Shown: piece after piece, positions 5,453 to 9,505 of the stretch
Position numbering within the stretch: the stretch's first letter is position 1
How the letters are laid out: each line of letters opens with the position of its first letter
Source of the DNA: Clostridia bacterium
Lineage (GTDB): Bacteria; Bacillota; Clostridia; Oscillospirales; Acutalibacteraceae
DNA: 9,505 nucleotides
Direction of reading: 5' to 3'
NCBI GenBank assembly: GCA_900759575.1
Contig: CAAEVU010000147.1
Coordinates: 1 to 9,505, forward strand
Position numbers and translations under genes: made by a program
Notes under the pieces: generated by a model
The model's database searches: none
What the model saw: only the letters and a program-made list of their open reading frames with translations
Told to the model about the DNA's origin: nothing

Positions 5453-6404
5453 CATTCAAGAGGCGTTTGACTCGATCCACGCGGACGACCATTTGAAAAC
5501 AGCCACAAAAGCATTTATAGCGCAGGAAATGGAAAAACGGCAGAAAAAGCATCTCTCGTTCCAATGGAAATTTGCCTATGCCATTGCAGCGTGTTTTGTG
5601 ATTTTCCTGGCTGCTTTCGGCGGCTACCGTCTTTATTTCACACCTACCTCCATTATCAGCATCGACATCAACCCGTCTATCGAACTCAACATCAATCGGT
5701 TTAACAAAGTCATTGCCGTCAACGGGTATAACCAGGACGGCGTGGCTTTTGCCCAGACCCTGGATGTTCTCTACCAAGACTATGAGAGCGCCGTGAATGA
5801 AATTTTAGAGAGCGACACTATCACAGAATGTCTTTCCCGGGATGAATTGCTCTCCGTAGCTGTGGTGGAGATCGACGATACCCAGGGTGACGCCATTTTG
5901 GACTATGTGTCCCAATGCACTGCCGGTCAGGAAAACACCTACTGTTACGGGGTCAATTCCGATGAAGTTGCCCTTGCCCACTCTCTGGGGCTATCCTACG
6001 GCAAATACAAAGTGTACGCGGAGATCCAAGAGTACACTTCGGAACTCACTCCTGAACAGGCAAATGAAATGACCATGCGCCAACTGCGGGATCTGCTGGC
6101 CCAACTGCAATCCAACGGAGAGGATTCCTCCACCTCTCAGGACGATCATCCCCAGCAAGGTGGCAACGGAAATGGTTCTGGTCAAGGCCAGGGAACTGGA
6201 AACGGGTCTCATTCCCAAAACGGCACTGGTTCCGGGAATGGCAACGGCACGGGAAACAACGTTGGCACCGGAAGCGGTTCCGGCCAGGGTAACGGTGCGG
6301 GAACCGGCACTGGAAAGGGCCAAGGAAACGGCAACGGAAAAGGGCAAGGGAATGGAACAGGCTCCGGCAACAGGAGAACTTCATCCCAGCAATCGGCTCC
6401 GTAA
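5442..6404 (+). CDS. Membrane anti-sigma factor, RsgI/SEAL-like ectodomain, Gly-Asn-rich tail
   Basis: 320 residues from the ATG at 5442 (GGGAGG at 5428-5433, eight bases upstream); a GTG at 5433 is in frame but overlaps that site. Topology: cytoplasmic N-terminus 1-43 with an EAFDSIHADDHLK-type segment seen in clostridial anti-sigma factors, one transmembrane helix at about 44-66, then the extracellular part. Residues 69-90, with SIISIDINPSIELNINRF, match the RsgI-type middle domain; Asn77-Pro78 lies at the position where such SEAL domains are known to self-cleave, priming regulated intramembrane proteolysis. A second conserved segment (AHSLGLSYGKYKVY, 179-192, and MRQLRDLLAQL, 212-222) is followed by a low-complexity tail at about 239-310 rich in Gly, Asn, Gln, Ser and Thr. 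The overlap with the sigma gene marks it as that factor's partner. The tail has the same GNGNG style as the secreted protein of the operon. A terminator follows directly. Confidence 0.88.
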   Translation: MNRNIQEAFDSIHADDHLKTATKAFIAQEMEKRQKKHLSFQWKFAYAIAACFVIFLAAFGGYRLYFTPTSIISIDINPSIELNINRFNKVIAVNGYNQDGVAFAQTLDVLYQDYESAVNEILESDTITECLSRDELLSVAVVEIDDTQGDAILDYVSQCTAGQENTYCYGVNSDEVALAHSLGLSYGKYKVYAEIQEYTSELTPEQANEMTMRQLRDLLAQLQSNGEDSSTSQDDHPQQGGNGNGSGQGQGTGNGSHSQNGTGSGNGNGTGNNVGTGSGSGQGNGAGTGTGKGQGNGNGKGQGNGTGSGNRRTSSQQSAP

Positions 6405-6418
6405 ATAAGCGCGACATT

Positions 6419-6455
6419 ACGCCTTCACGCCAAAGCGGAAGGCGTTTTTCTTTTC
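6419..6455 (+). terminator. Intrinsic terminator of the sigma/anti-sigma operon
   Basis: ACGCCTTC (6419-6426) and CGC (6428-6430) pair with GCG and GAAGGCGT (6435-6445), leaving one bulged A and loop CAAA, followed by a T-rich tail. It begins 15 nt after the anti-sigma stop. Confidence 0.93.
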
Positions 6456-6488
6456 TCTTTTTAAACCTCCTCCCCCACTTCATGGAGC

Positions 6489-6517
6489 TTTCATTTAATT
6501 TTCTTTCATGCTATAAT
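6489..6517 (+). promoter_or_regulatory. Extended -10 promoter of the GNAT gene
   Basis: Perfect TATAAT (6512-6517) preceded by TG at 6509-6510 (TGnTATAAT). The -35 at 17 bp, TTTCAT (6489-6494), is poor, as is usual for extended -10 promoters. The start codon is 26 nt downstream of the -10. Confidence 0.75.
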
Positions 6518-6543
6518 TGCCCCAAGGAAGGAGTGTATTTTTC

Positions 6544-7386
6544 ATGCAAGAGACAAATCAAGAGCTTTACAACCTTTACCTGGAATGTTTTCCAGACTAC
6601 CCCATCAAGGCGGAATGGTTTATAAGTTTACTGAAGCCAGAAGCGGCCACCATTTTCCGGGAATATGACGGAGACAAACTGGTGGGATTTTCCATGATCC
6701 ACGACAATTCCATTACCCTGCTTTGCGTATCCAAGGACTATCGGAACCAAGGCTATGGCAGCAAGCTTTTGGAAAAATCCCAGGAGTATATCAAGCAGTC
6801 CGGCGCCCAGGAAATCATTCTGGGACGGGGACATTATTACCTGCTGCAAGGCGTACCTCTGAAAAACGAACAGGCTGTTCCTTTTTTTGAACACAGAGGA
6901 TACTCTGCGGCATGGACCAGCGTAAATATGTTTTTGCCTTTGCAGGGCTATGACAGCGAAACTATTGAGATCCCCCCTGCACCTGCCAACGTCCGGTACA
7001 AACTACTGGACGAACAGGACCGGCCCCAACTTTACGAAGCTGTGAAAAAGGTGATCCCCGGCTGGCTGGAAAGCTACCAGCAATGTACCGACCCTATTCT
7101 CATTGTGGAACTGGACGGAAAAATCGCCGGGTTTGAAATCGTGGCTCCGGAAGGCGGAAGATTCATTCCTTCGCGGGATAAAGTGGGTTCCATTGGCTGT
7201 GTAGGCGTTGTGCCGGAATTTCGCGAGCACGGCGTCGGGATGCGGATGGTGCTGGAAGGAATCAAATGGCTGCAAAAACAGGGTTGCGCTTCCATCGAGC
7301 TCCTTTATGTGGCCTTGGTTGACTGGTATAAAAAAGTGGGGTTCCAAGTAAACCAGCGGCAATGGATGGGCGAGAAAAAACTGTAA
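6544..7386 (+). CDS. Tandem-domain GNAT N-acetyltransferase
   Basis: 280 residues with two GNAT folds. The first (about 1-130) carries the acetyl-CoA pyrophosphate loop RNQGYG at 67-72 after the beta-4 strand ITLLCVSKDY, and ends with PFFEHRGY at 113-120, a typical GNAT C-terminal strand/helix. The second (about 150-275) has VGVVPEFREHGVG at 220-232 and a matching VDWYKKVGF at 259-267. Both loops look competent for acetyl-CoA. Double-GNAT proteins include mycothiol synthase-like and several small-molecule acetyltransferases; nothing here fixes the substrate. The ATG at 6544 follows AAGGAAGGAG with a spacing of about 10; a TTG at 6517 lies inside the -10 and is excluded. It is a single-gene unit with its own promoter, ending tail-to-tail with a small minus-strand gene. 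Confidence 0.93.
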   Translation: MQETNQELYNLYLECFPDYPIKAEWFISLLKPEAATIFREYDGDKLVGFSMIHDNSITLLCVSKDYRNQGYGSKLLEKSQEYIKQSGAQEIILGRGHYYLLQGVPLKNEQAVPFFEHRGYSAAWTSVNMFLPLQGYDSETIEIPPAPANVRYKLLDEQDRPQLYEAVKKVIPGWLESYQQCTDPILIVELDGKIAGFEIVAPEGGRFIPSRDKVGSIGCVGVVPEFREHGVGMRMVLEGIKWLQKQGCASIELLYVALVDWYKKVGFQVNQRQWMGEKKL

Positions 7387-7390
7387 TTTT

Positions 7391-7432
7391 AAAAAAAGGA
7401 AGCGCCTCAGGAATTTTCCTGGGGCGCTTTCC
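7391..7432 (-). terminator. Convergent terminator between GNAT gene and the small minus-strand gene
   Basis: A long stem (7398-7413 with 7415-7432, one bulged base, G-U tolerated) separates the two stop codons. Read on the minus strand it is followed by seven T (7397-7391), a classic terminator for the minus-strand transcript; read on the plus strand the tail is only TTTCCCTT, so it is probably weaker in that direction. Confidence 0.88.
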
Positions 7433-7433
7433 C

Positions 7434-7622
7434 TTACCGCCGAAGCATCAAATTTTCCGCCATACGGCGCAAATCCTCTTCATTGTGGATCTCGTCCTTA
7501 TGCTCTTCTATTGCGGCACGCACTTCTTCTGGCAGATCCGGTTCCGGGTCCCTTGCAAGCAGTGCAAACGTAAAACCGGACGCACCACTATAGGGCGTAC
7601 CTCCCCAAAAATACGGAAACAT
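7434..7622 (-). CDS. Small acidic protein of unknown function (62 aa)
   Basis: ATG at 7622 preceded by GGGGGTGAT at a normal distance; an in-frame GTG at 7631 lies inside that site. The first 20 residues are aromatic and Gly-rich (MFPYFWGGTPYSGASGF); residues 28-62 are charged and probably helical (PEEVRAAIEEHKDEIHNEED, then LRRMAENLMLRR). No signal peptide, Cys or transmembrane helix is evident and no family is recognised. Support for a real gene: a good ribosome binding site, a terminator directly after the stop, and a plausible amino-acid composition. It lies 102 nt downstream of lysC on the same strand with no clear promoter of its own, so it may ride on the lysC transcript. The ribosome binding site is contained in a stable stem (7626-7665), suggesting regulated translation. 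Confidence 0.62.
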   Translation of the reverse strand: MFPYFWGGTPYSGASGFTFALLARDPEPDLPEEVRAAIEEHKDEIHNEEDLRRMAENLMLRR

Positions 7623-7625
7623 ACA

Positions 7626-7665
7626 AATCACCCCCGGATTTAGCTTGCGCGATCCAGGGGTGATT
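7626..7665 (-). promoter_or_regulatory. 14-bp stem that buries the ribosome binding site of the small gene
   Basis: On the minus strand AATCACCCCTGGAT (7665-7652) pairs with ATCCGGGGGTGATT (7639-7626) over 14 bp with one T-G pair and a 12-nt loop. The right arm contains the whole GGGGGTGAT ribosome binding site and ends three bases before the ATG. The bases after it (TGTATGTTTCC) are not a T-tract, which argues against a simple lysC terminator in this direction. On the plus strand the same stem is followed by a T-rich stretch, but no plus-strand gene enters it. Confidence 0.6.
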
Positions 7666-7724
7666 ACTCACAGTTTTTCTTTTCAATTCCTGGCAGTTGA
7701 TTTCCAGAATTTTTATTTCAAACC

Positions 7725-8201
7725 TTATTGGTCCTCGAAGAATTTCTCGTGAATGGCTTCCACAGCGCGGTCACCGTCCACCTTATTGAGCAACACGGAA
7801 ATCTTGATTTCACTGGTGGAAATCATTTGGATATTCACGCTGCGGGAGAACAACGCTTCGAACATTTCCGCAGCCACGCCGGGATGGGTCTCCATGCCTG
7901 CGCCCACAATGGACACCTTGGTTACGTTGTCGTCGGACACAATATTGGAAGCACCCCATTTTTCCGCATTCTGCTGCAAAAGCTGCATGGTGTCTTCCAT
8001 CTTATTCTTTTCCACGGTAAAGCTGATATCCTTGGTGCCGTTGCGGCCAATGGACTGCAAAATGATGTCCACGTTGATCCCCTTAGACGCCAGCTTGGAG
8101 AAGATCTTAAAGGCCAGGCCCGGTTTATCCGGCACCCCGATGATGGAGATGCGGGCAATATTATCGTCTTTCGCCACCCCGCTGATGAGCATTTTTTCCA
8201 C
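7725..8201 (-). CDS. lysC: Aspartokinase beta (regulatory) subunit from an internal start in lysC
   Basis: Inside lysC a perfect AAGGAGG (minus strand, 8216-8210) sits eight bases before an in-frame GTG at 8201-8199, codon 246 of the chosen alpha chain. Initiation there would give a 158-residue protein made of both ACT domains only. In Bacillus subtilis the lysine-sensitive aspartokinase is an alpha2beta2 enzyme whose beta subunit of about 163 residues comes from an in-frame internal start at the same place in the gene, so position, size and domain content agree. A following ATG (8192-8190) is 17 bases from the site and less likely. Caution: part of the site encodes Lys-Glu-Glu and could have arisen by chance; no proteomic proof is available here. 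Confidence 0.6.
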   Translation of the reverse strand: MEKMLISGVAKDDNIARISIIGVPDKPGLAFKIFSKLASKGINVDIILQSIGRNGTKDISFTVEKNKMEDTMQLLQQNAEKWGASNIVSDDNVTKVSIVGAGMETHPGVAAEMFEALFSRSVNIQMISTSEIKISVLLNKVDGDRAVEAIHEKFFEDQ

Positions 8202-8936
8202 GTTGCTTTCCTCCTTCACGATGGTACCTTTCCGCCGGGTCAGGCTGGAAAGGACTTCCAATTCAATGTTGTATTTCTTTGCCATTTCCACAGAACGGTT
8301 GTGGAGCACCTGAGCACCCAAGGTCGCCAGCTCCAACATTTCATCATAAGAAATGGAGCTGAGCTTGATGGCCCCGGGAATCTTCCGGGGATCGGCAGTA
8401 TAGACGCCGTCCACGTCCGTGAAGATCTGGCACAGGTCCGCGTGCATAGTAGCAGCAATGGCCACCGCACTTGTATCAGAACCGCCACGTCCCAATGTAG
8501 TCATATCCCCATACCGGTTCACGCCCTGGAAACCAGTGACCACCACGATCCGCCGCTTATCCAGTTCCTTCTTGATCCGGGAGGCGTCCACTTTCTTGAT
8601 ACGGGCATTGCCGTAATCGGAAGTGGTATCAAAGCCAGCCTGCCAGCCCAGCAGGGAGATCACAGGATACCCCATCCGCTCGATGGCCATGGCCAGCAAG
8701 GCTGCGGAAATCTGCTCGCCTGCGGAAAGCAGCATATCCATTTCCCGCTTGGAAGGCCGCTCGTTGATCTCGTCGGCTTTGGCGATAAAATCATCGGTAG
8801 TGTCACCTTGAGCGGATACCACCACCACCACATCGTTTCCCTCTTTATAGGTGGAGGTCACGATGTCCGCCACGTTGTTGATGCGTTCGGCGTCCTTGAC
8901 GGAGGTGCCGCCAAACTTCTGTACGATCAGTGCCAT
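7725..8936 (-). CDS. lysC: Aspartokinase (aspartate kinase), alpha subunit
   Basis: Phosphorylates aspartate to aspartyl-4-phosphate, the first step of lysine, threonine, methionine and diaminopimelate synthesis. 403 residues, close to Bacillus LysC (about 408). Kinase domain at about 1-245 with KFGGTSV (7-13), GRGGSDTSA (149-157) and TDVDGVYTADPR (173-184). Two ACT-type regulatory domains follow at about 255-325 (ARISIIGVPDKPGLAFKIFS) and 338-400 (VSIVGAGMETHPGVAAEMFEAL), where lysine and/or threonine normally act as feedback inhibitors. The start is set at ATG 8936 because the protein then begins MALIVQKFGG like its relatives; an ATG two codons upstream (8942) is equally close to the AAGGG site and cannot be excluded. 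It lies 108 nt downstream of thrB on the same strand, implying an operon of threonine-branch genes. A weak hairpin at 8956-8974 lies in that gap; no lysine riboswitch-sized leader fits there. Confidence 0.97.
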   Translation of the reverse strand: MALIVQKFGGTSVKDAERINNVADIVTSTYKEGNDVVVVVSAQGDTTDDFIAKADEINERPSKREMDMLLSAGEQISAALLAMAIERMGYPVISLLGWQAGFDTTSDYGNARIKKVDASRIKKELDKRRIVVVTGFQGVNRYGDMTTLGRGGSDTSAVAIAATMHADLCQIFTDVDGVYTADPRKIPGAIKLSSISYDEMLELATLGAQVLHNRSVEMAKKYNIELEVLSSLTRRKGTIVKEESNVEKMLISGVAKDDNIARISIIGVPDKPGLAFKIFSKLASKGINVDIILQSIGRNGTKDISFTVEKNKMEDTMQLLQQNAEKWGASNIVSDDNVTKVSIVGAGMETHPGVAAEMFEALFSRSVNIQMISTSEIKISVLLNKVDGDRAVEAIHEKFFEDQ

Positions 8937-9044
8937 ACACATTCATCCCTTCATCCCGCCCGATTTTCAGGCGGATCATCTCTCACCAAATTGCTGGGAC
9001 ATCCCCTGCCATACTATGCGGTCTACAGTCAGGAGAACCCCTTT

Positions 9045-9505
9045 TTATTCTATGACGATCTGGGCACCCTGGGGAGCAGCGCTCAAAATCTCCACACGCC
9101 AGCCGGTAATGCCTTTATCCTCCAAATGGGTGACGCAATTCCTGCCAAAGGCTTCCGCGTTGTCCGCGTCGATCATGGCAATGATGGTAGGACCGGCACC
9201 GCTGACATAGGTTCCCAAAGAACCCAATTCATAGCTCATGCGGAACACGTCATCGTAATGGCCGATCAACCCCGAACGATAGGGCTGGTGGATACGGTCC
9301 TGCACCGCCACCCGCAGATTTTCCAACTTTCCAGAAAACAGGGAGGCTGTCATCAAGCCGGAACGGGACAAGTTGTACACCGCGTCCTCACGGGAATAGG
9401 TCTTGGGAAGCGCTGCACGAGCTTCCTCTGTTTTCAGCTCAAAAGGTGGGATCATCAGCGCAAACCGAATCTTATCCGACACGGGAACGCTGACGCTGTA
9501 CACCC
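9045..9505 (-). CDS. thrB: Homoserine kinase, C-terminal part (runs off the window)
   Basis: GHMP-family kinase that phosphorylates homoserine to O-phosphohomoserine in threonine synthesis. The last 152 residues are present, about half of the usual 300; the ATP-binding motif PxxxGLGSSAA would lie beyond the window edge. Recognised by the homoserine-kinase signature region: IPPFELKTEEARAALPK, then DAVYNLSR, DRIHQPYRSGLI and GTYVSGAGPTI near the end, the last being the GHMP C-terminal glycine motif. The reading frame is open to the window edge with no start that can be trusted. lysC follows in the same direction after about 100 nt, with only a weak hairpin and no convincing promoter between, so both are probably in one threonine-branch operon that starts outside the window. 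Confidence 0.94.
   Translation of the reverse strand, partial: VYSVSVPVSDKIRFALMIPPFELKTEEARAALPKTYSREDAVYNLSRSGLMTASLFSGKLENLRVAVQDRIHQPYRSGLIGHYDDVFRMSYELGSLGTYVSGAGPTIIAMIDADNAEAFGRNCVTHLEDKGITGWRVEILSAAPQGAQIVIE

Noticed and set aside
7626..7665. Stem downstream of lysC as an ordinary lysC terminator
   Set aside because: The bases after the stem on the minus strand lack a T-run, unlike the other terminators in this window, and the stem overlaps the ribosome binding site of the next gene. Not fully excluded.
8943..9044. Possible riboswitch or T-box leader between thrB and lysC
   Set aside because: Only about 100 nt, with one weak 5-bp hairpin (8956-8960 with 8970-8974) and no T-box or lysine-riboswitch motif seen; no convincing promoter either.

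Overview
The window looks like chromosomal DNA of a Gram-positive member of the Clostridia, plausibly an Oscillospiraceae/Ruminococcaceae-type gut anaerobe. Grounds are strong AGGAGG-type ribosome binding sites, sigma-A promoters with 17-bp spacers, GTG and TTG starts, a zinc-ribbon/kinase-like/PASTA membrane protein, a WYL-type regulator and an RsgI-like anti-sigma factor. This is inference; no taxonomic marker gene is complete here.

Layout. (1) 1-1860, minus strand: an operon of a kinase-like PASTA protein whose catalytic residues are all replaced (a pseudokinase), followed 16 nt later by the first 39 codons of a probable WYL-family regulator that leaves the window. (2) 1878-2875, minus: class II fructose-bisphosphate aldolase with its own promoter and terminator. 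(3) 2903-3776, plus: a short MGMT-family protein starting at TTG, with an exact 15-bp repeat in and upstream of its promoter, then a two-helix membrane protein ending in a zinc ribbon. (4) 3877-4040, plus: a complete tRNA-Pro(GGG) transcription unit. (5) 4115-6450, plus: an operon of a secreted Gly-Asn-rich protein with seven calcium-loop-like motifs, an ECF sigma factor, and a membrane anti-sigma factor with an RsgI/SEAL-like extracellular domain and its own Gly-Asn-rich tail. (6) 6489-7386, plus: a tandem GNAT acetyltransferase. (7) 7434-9505, minus: homoserine kinase (cut by the window edge), aspartokinase with a probable internal start for a separate regulatory subunit, and a 62-residue protein whose ribosome binding site is buried in a 14-bp stem.

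The most interesting unit is region 5. No good sigma-A promoter is visible upstream, but an ECF-like one is, so the sigma factor may drive its own operon. The anti-sigma factor would hold the sigma factor at the membrane until its extracellular domain, which carries the Asn-Pro site at which RsgI-type domains self-cleave, is acted upon. The secreted protein and the anti-sigma tail share the same low-complexity composition, which suggests they occupy or sense the same extracellular material. The lysC/thrB block belongs to the aspartate family of amino-acid synthesis; the other genes look like housekeeping or unrelated neighbours.
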